Below, piece after piece: positions 16,964-24,260 of a stretch of DNA of 64,000 nucleotides; within the stretch, counting starts at the first letter, position 1, and each line of letters starts with the position of its first letter. The notes under the pieces are model-generated. The model did no database searches. It was not told the origin of the DNA and worked only from the letters and a program-made list of their open reading frames with translations. The stretch comes from Fibrobacterota bacterium. GTDB lineage: Bacteria; Fibrobacterota; Fibrobacteria; UBA5070. Both the position numbers and the translations under genes were made by a program. The stretch spans positions 165,860 through 229,859 of the forward strand of contig JADKBN010000015.1 of assembly GCA_016715065.1 (NCBI GenBank), written 5' to 3'.

Positions 16964-17883
16964 GCGTTCAGGAACTCCTCGGCGAACAACTCGCCCCGGC
17001 GGGTCACCCCGGGGGAGCCTGCCTTGGGGAAGGTGCCCGGGCAAAACAGAATTTGTCCACCCGCGGGGGTGCACTCCAGGGCGGCGTGGGCGGCGTGGGC
17101 CAGATCCGAGGCTTCGCGGACATCGGACAGGCCGGACCAAGCCTGTCGGATCCACGCCGGAGTGCCCGGCAAAAGCACGATCCGGCCGGCGCCCTTGCAC
17201 ACGTGGTCGAGCAGTTCGAACCCGGCATGGAAGCCGTCTCCGCCAACCACCAGGGTCACCTTCTGCTCGAAGAAGGACAACGCCCGCGCCAATCCTTCCG
17301 AGGTGCAGCAGGAGCCGTCGTCGAACAACGTCGCTCCGCGGTGCAATCCGGCCCACTGTACGCTGTGGGCCGGACCGGTCCAGCTGAACAAGACTTCGCG
17401 CAAGGTCCGGGAATCCACGCCCCAGGAAAGGGCCGCCGCGATGGCGGGCAGAACTGCCTGGAGGTGTCCGCTGCCGGGAATGCGAAGGTTTTTTGCAGGC
17501 CCCAGAACGTGGGCGCGCCCTTCGTCGGCGGCGATCACCAGCCCATGGCGGAGGTAGGCGCCCTTCCAGACCGGACGATCCAGCGACCAGGTCCATTCCA
17601 GCACGGACTCGCCGAGCGCTTCGCGCTGTTCCAGCGGACGCACTCCGGGTACGGAAGTGAGATCGACCCGGACATCGTCGGTCTCCACCAGAAAGTCCAC
17701 CGACGCGCCTAGGGGGCGGTTCGCCGAGGCTTCCGTGATCTCCGGCGGACGGAATCCGGCAGGGACGGACTCGGCCAGACGGCGCAGCAGGTGCGCGCAG
17801 GCGTAGCGCAGGTCGTTGCCGGCCACCAGGACGGTGCGCGGAACGGACAATATCTTCACGGGGGCGCTCGCGGTGGCGATCAT
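16960..17883 (-). CDS. Degenerate MurD-like protein without P-loop
   Basis: A 307-residue protein at the murD position of the dcw cluster. Its C-terminal two thirds follow MurD: IPGSGHLQA (135-143) for the usual G.HN motif, SWTGPAHSVQW (167-177) for the F.GLPHR.E motif, FDDGSCCTS (187-195) for NDSKATN, VVGGDGFHAGFELL (212-225) for the GG.DKG motif, and a late LFCPGTFPKAGSPG for the SPA.ASFD segment. The N-terminal UDP-binding domain is missing, and where GTNGKT is expected the sequence reads LVAGNDLRYA. The catalytic and carbamylated lysine positions are also lost. I infer a pseudo-enzyme, perhaps structural, conserved with ATGA overlaps at both ends; the frame is intact. A real murD should exist elsewhere. 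Confidence 0.75.
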   Translation of the reverse strand: MIATASAPVKILSVPRTVLVAGNDLRYACAHLLRRLAESVPAGFRPPEITEASANRPLGASVDFLVETDDVRVDLTSVPGVRPLEQREALGESVLEWTWSLDRPVWKGAYLRHGLVIAADEGRAHVLGPAKNLRIPGSGHLQAVLPAIAAALSWGVDSRTLREVLFSWTGPAHSVQWAGLHRGATLFDDGSCCTSEGLARALSFFEQKVTLVVGGDGFHAGFELLDHVCKGAGRIVLLPGTPAWIRQAWSGLSDVREASDLAHAAHAALECTPAGGQILFCPGTFPKAGSPGVTRRGELFAEEFLNA

Positions 17884-19286
17884 GCGGTTTCTCCGGGCAT
17901 GGGGACGTTTTCGATCGAAACGAGACTCTTCACGAGGGTGTCCAGCCGCAGGCCGTGCGAGGCCTTGACGAGCACGACGTCGCCTTCGCGAATCTCGGAC
18001 AGAAGTTGACTTTCAAGTTCGGACTTGTCGGCGAAGTGGCGCACGCGTCGGGCGGCCATTCCCGAAGACCGGGCGCTGCGGGAAATGTCGCGGGCGCGTT
18101 CGCCCACGCACCAGAGCTGGTCCAGGGCCATTTCTGCCGCGTAGTTCCCGATCCCCTGGTGCATTTCCACGGACGCCTCGCCCAGCTCCAGCATGTCCCC
18201 AAGCACGGCGATGCGCCGCCCGCGACAAGCCATGTTCGCCAGGATGGACAAGGCCGAGCGCACCGACGGCGGATTGGCGTTGTAGCAATCGTCGATCACC
18301 CTGATGGATCCGGCGTCCAGCACGTTCATGCGTCCGGCCACCGCGCGGAAGCTCTCCAACGCATCGCGCATTTCGCCCTTGGCGATGCGCAGTTCCAGCC
18401 CCACCGCGATGGCGGCCAGGGCGTTCATCACGTTGTGCACGCCCGGGACCCGCAGGCGAAACCGCGTGCGACCGATCGAGAAACTGCCGCAGCCGTCTTC
18501 GTCGAATTCCAGTCCGGCCGGTCGCACCTGGCCCCGTCGCAATCCGAATCCCACCGTGCGAAACCGCGCGTTGGTCCGCACCTTCTGGAGCATGGGGTCG
18601 TCGGCGTTGAGCACCAGCGCGCCCCCTTGGCGCAACCCCGCCACCACGGTCAGCTCCTCTTCGCGGACAGCCTCCAGGGTGCGGAAGAATTCCATGTGCT
18701 CGTGGCCGATATTTGTCAACACCGCGATCGAAGGCGCCAACGCCTTGGACAGTCCCGCCAGCTCGCCCGGACTCGAGGTCCCGAGCTCCACCACCGCCGT
18801 GCGGTGCTGGTCGGCGAGGCGCAGCAAGGTGGTGGGCACCCCGATGTGGTTGTTCAGGTTTCCTTCCGTCTTCAGGACCGGACCCTTCGCGGCGAGCACC
18901 GCGGCCACCATTTCCTTGGTGGTGGTCTTTCCGTTGGATCCCGCGATGGCCACGCGGGGAATGCGAAAACGCTGCGCATGGCGGCCCGCCACGCGCAGGA
19001 AAGCCTCGTGGACATCGTCCACGGGGAGATAGACGCCGACTTCCCTGTACCCTTGCTCAAACCACTTGCGTTCCACCACGGCGGCGATCCCCCCTCTGTC
19101 GAATGCCTGGGGCACGAAGGCGTGCCCGTCGAACCGATCCCCTTTGAGCACCCAGAACACCTCGCCCTTGGCGATGGCTCGCGAATCGGTGCTCACACGG
19201 ATCTTGCGATCCTTGCGGGGAGCAGGTCGGCCCGAAGGCTCCGTTCCAAGCCACTCCACCAATTCCATCCAATTCAGTTGCGGCAC
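17880..19286 (-). CDS. murF: UDP-MurNAc-tripeptide--D-Ala-D-Ala ligase
   Basis: MurF adds D-alanyl-D-alanine to the UDP-MurNAc-tripeptide. The 468-residue product has the N-terminal STDSRAIAKGEVFWVLKGDRFDGH split over about residues 27-50, the P-loop GSNGKTTTKEM, LGTSSPGELAGL, LTNIGHEHMEF, VPGVHNVMNALAA and DDCYNANPPS with the GDMLELGE motif. GTG 19286 is preferred over ATG 19268 because GGAG lies eight bases upstream of the GTG; this gives a 13-base overlap with murE. The stop overlaps the murD-like ATG. Confidence 0.95.
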   Translation of the reverse strand: MPQLNWMELVEWLGTEPSGRPAPRKDRKIRVSTDSRAIAKGEVFWVLKGDRFDGHAFVPQAFDRGGIAAVVERKWFEQGYREVGVYLPVDDVHEAFLRVAGRHAQRFRIPRVAIAGSNGKTTTKEMVAAVLAAKGPVLKTEGNLNNHIGVPTTLLRLADQHRTAVVELGTSSPGELAGLSKALAPSIAVLTNIGHEHMEFFRTLEAVREEELTVVAGLRQGGALVLNADDPMLQKVRTNARFRTVGFGLRRGQVRPAGLEFDEDGCGSFSIGRTRFRLRVPGVHNVMNALAAIAVGLELRIAKGEMRDALESFRAVAGRMNVLDAGSIRVIDDCYNANPPSVRSALSILANMACRGRRIAVLGDMLELGEASVEMHQGIGNYAAEMALDQLWCVGERARDISRSARSSGMAARRVRHFADKSELESQLLSEIREGDVVLVKASHGLRLDTLVKSLVSIENVPMPGETA

Positions 19287-20746
19287 GTGTCCCCCTCCAC
19301 TCGCGCGAAGGCGCGTTCGAGTTCCTGGACATCGTCGAAATGCCGCTTTTCGGAACCCACGATCTGGTAGTCCTCGTGGCCTTTGCCGGCCACCACCAGG
19401 AAGTCGCCATCGCGGATTTCGCCGGCGGCCTTCTCCAATGCACCGCGTCGATCGGCCATGCGAAGCACGGAGCTTCCGTCGGGAATCCCCGAGAAGATCC
19501 CGTCGAGGATCGCCTCCGGATCCTCCGAACGCGGATTGTCCGAAGTCGCCACGGAAAGGTCCGCGCACCGGGCGGCGATGGCACCCATCAGAGGCCGCTT
19601 GCCGCGGTCCCGATCCCCCCCGCAGCCGAACACGCAGATCAGGCGGCCGGGCACCATGGGCCGCAAGCCCACCAGCAGACGCTCGAGCGCATCTGGGGTA
19701 TGGGCGTAATCCACCGCGCCGCGGAATCTGCCATGGCGGACCAGTTGGCATCGACCGGGAACCGTCGTGGTCCGCGCCGCTTGTTGGATCGCCGCCGGTG
19801 CGATACCCAGTTCCAATGCGGCCACGGCCACCCCGGCGAGATTCCGGGCGAACACTTCCCCCACCAACGGGCTTTCCAGGGGCAGTCGGCGGCCATCGGT
19901 CGAGGACAACACGAAGGTGTTCCCGTCCAAGCCGCAGTGCAGGGATTCGATGCGCCAATCGGCGTCGGTCGCATCGATGGACACTTTCCGACAACGAGTG
20001 CCGAGGCGATCTGCCAAAATCCGTCCCCAAGGATCGTCCACGTTCGACACCGGGATGCCATCCGACCGGAGGTGTCTGGTGAACAGGAGCATCTTGGCTT
20101 CGAAGTACTCCTCCATGGATCCGTGGTAGTCCAGATGGTCGCGCGACAGGTTGGTGAACACGGACGCACCGGCCAGCACCCCGCCGATGCGCCCCTGCGA
20201 CAAGGCGTGGCTCGAAGTTTCCAGCACCAGGGATTTCGCACCGGCGCGCTTGGCCTCGGCGAGGAAGTTCCACAGGTCGACCGGATCGGGAGTGGTCATG
20301 GCGGCCACGGATTCCCCCGCCGGGTGGCGCATCGCCACGGTGGAGCTCATCGCGGGAGCGAGGCCCGCCGCCTTGAACACGGCCTCGGCGAGATAGGCCG
20401 AGCTCGTCTTCCCGTTGGTTCCCGTCACGGCGAAGATCGGCCAACCTTCGTCGGGGCATCCGGCAAGCGTGCGGCACAGCGGTCCGATCGCGTCGGACAC
20501 CGATTCCACCAGCACCCGGCCGGGCAGCGATGCCTGGTCGGCACGATCGGTGAGGACGGCGCAGGCTCCGGCGGCGAGGGCGGAGTCCGCCCAATCGTTG
20601 CCGTCCTGGCGGGAACCCCGCACGGCCATGAACAGATCGCCGGCGCGAAGCTTGCGGGAGTCCAGCACGATGGAAGCGATTTCGGGATCGCAGAATCCGG
20701 CGAGACGAGCGACGCCCGCCTTGGCAAGCAGATCGGACAGCTTCAT
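19274..20746 (-). CDS. murE: UDP-MurNAc-dipeptide--meso-DAP ligase
   Basis: MurE adds the third residue of the stem peptide. The 490 residues show LDSRKLRAGDLFMAVRG (about residues 28-44), P-loop GTNGKTSSAY, TTPDPVDL, ETSSHALSQGR with FTNLSRDHLDYHGSMEEY, VDYAHTPDAL and the substrate-specificity motif DNPRSEDP. The DNPR form is diagnostic of meso-diaminopimelate ligases, so the wall is A1gamma type. ATG 20746 overlaps the ftsI TGA as ATGA. Confidence 0.96.
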   Translation of the reverse strand: MKLSDLLAKAGVARLAGFCDPEIASIVLDSRKLRAGDLFMAVRGSRQDGNDWADSALAAGACAVLTDRADQASLPGRVLVESVSDAIGPLCRTLAGCPDEGWPIFAVTGTNGKTSSAYLAEAVFKAAGLAPAMSSTVAMRHPAGESVAAMTTPDPVDLWNFLAEAKRAGAKSLVLETSSHALSQGRIGGVLAGASVFTNLSRDHLDYHGSMEEYFEAKMLLFTRHLRSDGIPVSNVDDPWGRILADRLGTRCRKVSIDATDADWRIESLHCGLDGNTFVLSSTDGRRLPLESPLVGEVFARNLAGVAVAALELGIAPAAIQQAARTTTVPGRCQLVRHGRFRGAVDYAHTPDALERLLVGLRPMVPGRLICVFGCGGDRDRGKRPLMGAIAARCADLSVATSDNPRSEDPEAILDGIFSGIPDGSSVLRMADRRGALEKAAGEIRDGDFLVVAGKGHEDYQIVGSEKRHFDDVQELERAFARVEGDTCRN

Positions 20747-22320
20747 CCGGGAGCCTCCGATCCGGCTTTTTCGATCGCAAGGGGGACGGAATCCGTCTTG
20801 GGTTTGTGCTCGCGGGAAATCCAGCTTTGCAATGCGCCTTGGCGATCGATGGCTCCGGCGCCCCAGGGGCCGGTCGGATCGTCGACGGCGAACCGTGCGA
20901 TGCGCGCGAAGGCGGGTGCGGCGGCCAGGCCTCCGGTGTGCCCGGCACGCGTCGGATCGTCCAGCACCACCAGGCAGACCACAGGTCGGCGACCGAGATC
21001 GATGATGCCGATGAAGGAGGCCATGAAACGGTCCTGGAAGTACTTGTTGGTGGCCACGTCCACCTTCTGCGAGGTGCCCGTCTTTCCCAGGATGCGCAGT
21101 CCCGGAACGGCGGCCAGCGATCCGGTGCCGCTGTCCACGACCATCGCCATGGCACGCAGCACCTCGGAGGCGGTGTGTTCGGAAATCGCCTGCCGCACCG
21201 GTCGGGGCTCGATCCGTTCCACGGTGTCGCCGTGGCCGTCGACAAGCGCCTTCACCAAACGAGGCTTCATCAGGACCCCCTTGTTGGCCATCGCGGCGTA
21301 CGCCGACGCCAGCTGCATCGGCGTCACGGTCACTTCCTGTCCGATGGCCAGGGTCGGCAGCGTCCGGGGAGTCCAGTTGTCCACCGTGCGAAGGATCCCG
21401 GCTTCCTCTCCAGGCAGGCCCAGTCCGCTGGGAGTGCCAAACCCCAGATCGCGGGCGGTGCGATAGAGCCGTTCCTGACCTACGCGTTGGGCGATCAGCG
21501 AGAAGCAAACGTTGCTGGACTGCTGGAAACACCACAATGCGGAAAACGTGCCTGGATGTGCGTGGGAATCGCGGATTGGCGAGGAGCCATCCCCGGGATC
21601 GAAAGAGGCCCCGATGGTGAATTTCGAGTCGAGTGTGACTTGTCGGTTTTCCAGTGCCGAGGCCAAGGTGATGGCCTTGAACGTGGAGCCCGGCTCGTAG
21701 GTGCGGTGCACCAGGCCGGCATCCACCCGCCCGCGCGCCATGTCGGCGCGACTGGCGGGACTCGGAAGCGACGCGGCGGCCACGACATCGCCCGTGGCGG
21801 CTTCCATCACCAGAACCACCCCGCCTTTGGCATCGTGGGCTTCCACCGCCTCGGCGAGGATTTTCTCCACCTCCGACTGCAATCCCAACCTCAGCGTGGT
21901 CACCACCGTCAGGCCTTGGCGTGGCCCCGAGCCTTCGCCATCGAAGGAGGGCCAAGCGCCACCCCGTGCCGTGCGCCGGGCGACCTTCCATCCTGGCACC
22001 GAACGCAAATCCTTGTCGAAGGAATACTCCAACCCCATCAGGCCGGTACCGTCGCGTCCGACCATGCCCAAAAGCGGCAAGGCGACCGGACCGGAAGGCC
22101 ATTCGCGCCCCGCCGCCCCGTCGGCGGCCAGCACGGCTCCGTCGCAATCGACGATCTCCCCGCGAGGGGCAGACAAAATCTGCCTCATTCGCGACTGGGC
22201 GTGCGCCTTGGCCCGCAAACCGGGCGCCTGGACGACCTGGATCCAGAACAGTCGCACCGCGATCAGGGCGAACAGCAGTGTGAACCCTAGGCGGACCATG
22301 CGAAGACGGGCGTCGTTCAT
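20743..22320 (-). CDS. ftsI: Septal transpeptidase FtsI (PBP3)
   Basis: A monofunctional class B penicillin-binding protein that cross-links septal peptidoglycan with FtsW. The 525 residues have one N-terminal membrane helix (about 10-30), RGEIVDCDGAVLA of the pedestal domain (53-65), nucleophile Ser212 in STFK (212-215), SSN (268-270) and KTGT near residue 418. It is shorter than many FtsI proteins; the shortening lies in the non-catalytic domain. There is no PASTA domain. The ATG overlaps the stop of the rsmH-ftsL frame as ATGA. Confidence 0.95.
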   Translation of the reverse strand: MNDARLRMVRLGFTLLFALIAVRLFWIQVVQAPGLRAKAHAQSRMRQILSAPRGEIVDCDGAVLAADGAAGREWPSGPVALPLLGMVGRDGTGLMGLEYSFDKDLRSVPGWKVARRTARGGAWPSFDGEGSGPRQGLTVVTTLRLGLQSEVEKILAEAVEAHDAKGGVVLVMEAATGDVVAAASLPSPASRADMARGRVDAGLVHRTYEPGSTFKAITLASALENRQVTLDSKFTIGASFDPGDGSSPIRDSHAHPGTFSALWCFQQSSNVCFSLIAQRVGQERLYRTARDLGFGTPSGLGLPGEEAGILRTVDNWTPRTLPTLAIGQEVTVTPMQLASAYAAMANKGVLMKPRLVKALVDGHGDTVERIEPRPVRQAISEHTASEVLRAMAMVVDSGTGSLAAVPGLRILGKTGTSQKVDVATNKYFQDRFMASFIGIIDLGRRPVVCLVVLDDPTRAGHTGGLAAAPAFARIARFAVDDPTGPWGAGAIDRQGALQSWISREHKPKTDSVPLAIEKAGSEAPG

Positions 22321-23522
22321 CTGGACGCTCCCGTCAAGGTCGTGTCGGGCTCGGCCAACCTGAATTGGCGGGAAGCCCGTTGGTAGCCCAGCGCCGCGGC
22401 CCTGGGCGTGACCGCCGCCGGCTGGCGTTCCGCGAGGACCTTGGCCTGGATCCGCACGAGGCTGTCTTCCAGACGACGCTCGCGGGTGCGAGCCGAATCC
22501 AGCGATTTTTCCAGACTGACGTGGCGCGTCTGGCGCCAAACGCATCCGACCATCACAGACCCCGCCAAAGCCACCAGAACCAGCACGACGAGCACACCCA
22601 AAAGCGCCGCACCGCGGCGCTTTTCCACCACCCGCAGCTGCGCCGAGCGGGCACGAGGGTTGCGGGAGACTTCCTCCGGACTGGGCGATTGGCGACGCAC
22701 GACCCACGACCCGCGCATGGCGGGGCGATTCCCGTACAAGTCGCGCGGCGCATCCACCTCGTCGCCGATCAAGGATCGAAGAGCGTTCTTCGCCAAGCGA
22801 TCTTCCACCGAGTGGTAGGTCAGGACGGCGAGCCTCCCGCCTTCGGACAGCCTGGCCCAGGCGGCGGGGAGTGCTTGACGGATTTCGTCCAACTCCTGGT
22901 TCAGGAGCATCCGCAACGCCATGGAAAGACGCGCCATTTCCCGAGGCCTGTCCCGCATGCCCCGCGGGAAGGCGGAAAGCAACGCCGTCTCCAGGTCGTC
23001 TGAGACCAGTTCCCTCTGCTTGGCGATCTCGACGAGTTTGCGCGAGACCAGCCTGGAACGGGGCACGTCCGCGCACTCGGTGAGTTCGCGAGCCAACTCG
23101 TCGGGATCGCACTCCAGCAGCATCTGGCGAAGCCCGATGCCGGATTCCTGATCCATGCGCAGATCCAGCGGCACCCCGGGCCGGATGGTGAAGCCTCGGG
23201 CGTCTTCGTCCAACTGGCGGCTCGAGACGCCGAAGTCGAACAGGAATCCATCCGCCCCTTCGGTGGGCCCCACCTCGGCCAGACGGGAGAATTCCGTGTG
23301 GAAGGACTGGAAGCGCTCGTCTTTTCCCAGACGAAGCCTGGCGATGGCCAAAGCCTGGGTATCGCGATCCAGACCGACCACGCGACCCTGCGGCCCCAAC
23401 TTGGCAAGGAACGCGCTCGAGTGGCCCCCGTCGCCCAGCGTGCAGTCGACGATGACGGAATCCGGCTTCACCACCAACAGGTCTGCGATCGGTCCGGCGA
23501 GCACCGGATCGTGGCGGATCAA
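22317..23522 (-). CDS. rsmH-ftsL: Fused 16S rRNA methyltransferase RsmH and FtsL
   Basis: One uninterrupted frame of 401 residues covers both rsmH and ftsL. Residues 1-301 are RsmH, the SAM-dependent N4-methyltransferase of C1402 in 16S rRNA: MIRHDPVL, DCTLGDGGHS (26-35), DFGVSS (96-101), RGMRD, LTYHSVEDRLAK (234-245). A membrane helix (304-327) and a short coiled-coil tail (330-401) ending in an ALGY segment then follow, which is FtsL-like in length, topology and position before ftsI. Both parts keep the correct side of the membrane: methyltransferase inside, coiled coil outside. The start is TTG 23522, overlapping the mraZ TGA. An internal GTG near residue 298 could also yield free FtsL. 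Confidence 0.85.
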   Translation of the reverse strand: MIRHDPVLAGPIADLLVVKPDSVIVDCTLGDGGHSSAFLAKLGPQGRVVGLDRDTQALAIARLRLGKDERFQSFHTEFSRLAEVGPTEGADGFLFDFGVSSRQLDEDARGFTIRPGVPLDLRMDQESGIGLRQMLLECDPDELARELTECADVPRSRLVSRKLVEIAKQRELVSDDLETALLSAFPRGMRDRPREMARLSMALRMLLNQELDEIRQALPAAWARLSEGGRLAVLTYHSVEDRLAKNALRSLIGDEVDAPRDLYGNRPAMRGSWVVRRQSPSPEEVSRNPRARSAQLRVVEKRRGAALLGVLVVLVLVALAGSVMVGCVWRQTRHVSLEKSLDSARTRERRLEDSLVRIQAKVLAERQPAAVTPRAAALGYQRASRQFRLAEPDTTLTGASR

Positions 23523-23968
23523 GGAGTCTCCTCCGGAACCTGCAACGTATCCAGGAACCCGTCAAAATCCGGCGTATCCGTTCCCATGACTTCCGCTTCG
23601 AAGCGGGCGGGATGCATCAGGGAAATCCGGTCGCCTTCTCCCACGAAGGCGACCTTGCCTTCGAGTCCGGCCCACTCCATGAGTCGAGGCGGAATGGACA
23701 GTCGGTTCTGCTCGTCGAGTTCGGAGCTCGCGGCCATCGCGGTCATGCGACGGATTTTGGCAGCCAGTTCCGGCGTGCGTTCCTGTGACTGCAGCGACTT
23801 GAGAAGTCTTTGGAAGGAAGGAGCGTCGAACAGCAGGAGCGTCTTGGACGGACCGGGCACGACCACCACCTTGCTCTCGGCCTGGGCCGGGAGCTCTCGA
23901 CGCAATTCGCGCGGAAGGTTCGTCCTTCCCTTGGCGTCGATCGCGACGGTGCTGTGTCCGTAAAACAC
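23519..23968 (-). CDS. mraZ: Transcriptional regulator MraZ
   Basis: MraZ is an AbrB-like DNA-binding protein that usually represses its own dcw operon. The 149-residue product carries the two MraZ repeats: DAKGRTNLPRELR (about residues 11-23) and DEQNRLSIPPRLMEWAGL (about 84-101). GTG 23968 is preferred over TTG 23983 because GGAGGAG sits eight bases upstream and the protein then begins MFYGHSTVAIDAKGR, the usual family start. A matching repeat operator lies 20 bases upstream. Confidence 0.93.
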   Translation of the reverse strand: MFYGHSTVAIDAKGRTNLPRELRRELPAQAESKVVVVPGPSKTLLLFDAPSFQRLLKSLQSQERTPELAAKIRRMTAMAASSELDEQNRLSIPPRLMEWAGLEGKVAFVGEGDRISLMHPARFEAEVMGTDTPDFDGFLDTLQVPEETP

Positions 23969-23987
23969 TTCTCTCTCCTCCAAATCA

Positions 23988-24012
23988 ACCCGTTTCTACC
24001 CACGGGCACCCA
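23988..24012 (-). promoter_or_regulatory. MraZ-type operator, three repeats at 10-base spacing
   Basis: Read on the minus strand the site is TGGGT (24012-24008), five bases, TGGGT (24002-23998), five bases, CGGGT (23992-23988). Known MraZ boxes are three TGGGN repeats separated by five bases, so geometry and sequence fit, with one base changed in the third. It lies between a candidate -10 and the mraZ start, a good place for autorepression. Confidence 0.7.
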
Positions 24013-24015
24013 CAA

Positions 24016-24045
24016 CTAATACCTATTCACCAAACACCTCCGCAA
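24016..24045 (-). promoter_or_regulatory. Candidate dcw promoter
   Basis: On the minus strand TTGCGG (24045-24040), an 18-base spacer and TATTAG (24021-24016) form a weak sigma-70-like promoter. The start would fall near 24009, inside the MraZ repeats. It is the best match upstream of mraZ, but both hexamers are imperfect. Confidence 0.35.
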
Positions 24046-24151
24046 GATCCCGCCTTTTTGAGCCGGGAATTCAGGGATCTGGCAGAGTTCTTCTCGGGGA
24101 AAAGATCCCATATGTTGTTGTTTGGTGGGAAATTTCGCCTACATATTGAAC

Positions 24152-24163
24152 TAAAGCGCTTTA
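24152..24163. promoter_or_regulatory. 12-base palindrome in the divergent intergenic region
   Basis: TAAAGCGCTTTA is a perfect palindrome in the AT-rich space between mraZ and the divergent gene at 24261. The shape is that of a small repressor operator. No regulator can be assigned. Confidence 0.35.
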
Positions 24164-24194
24164 CTTAATGAATGAACAAACAATTATTCACGGT

Positions 24195-24227
24195 ATATCC
24201 ACATAGTCATCCACAATCTGGGGATAA
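24195..24227. promoter_or_regulatory. Three DnaA-box-like 9-mers, evenly spaced
   Basis: ATATCCACA (24195-24203), TCATCCACA (24207-24215) and TGGGGATAA (24219-24227, complement TTATCCCCA) each differ from the DnaA box TTATCCACA at one position. They start exactly 12 bases apart, next to an AT-rich stretch (about 24120-24190). This could be a DnaA-responsive promoter or an origin fragment. No dnaA or dnaN is in the window. Confidence 0.4.
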
Positions 24228-24260
24228 ACACCACTCCAGAGATTCGGTAGATTCACAAAC

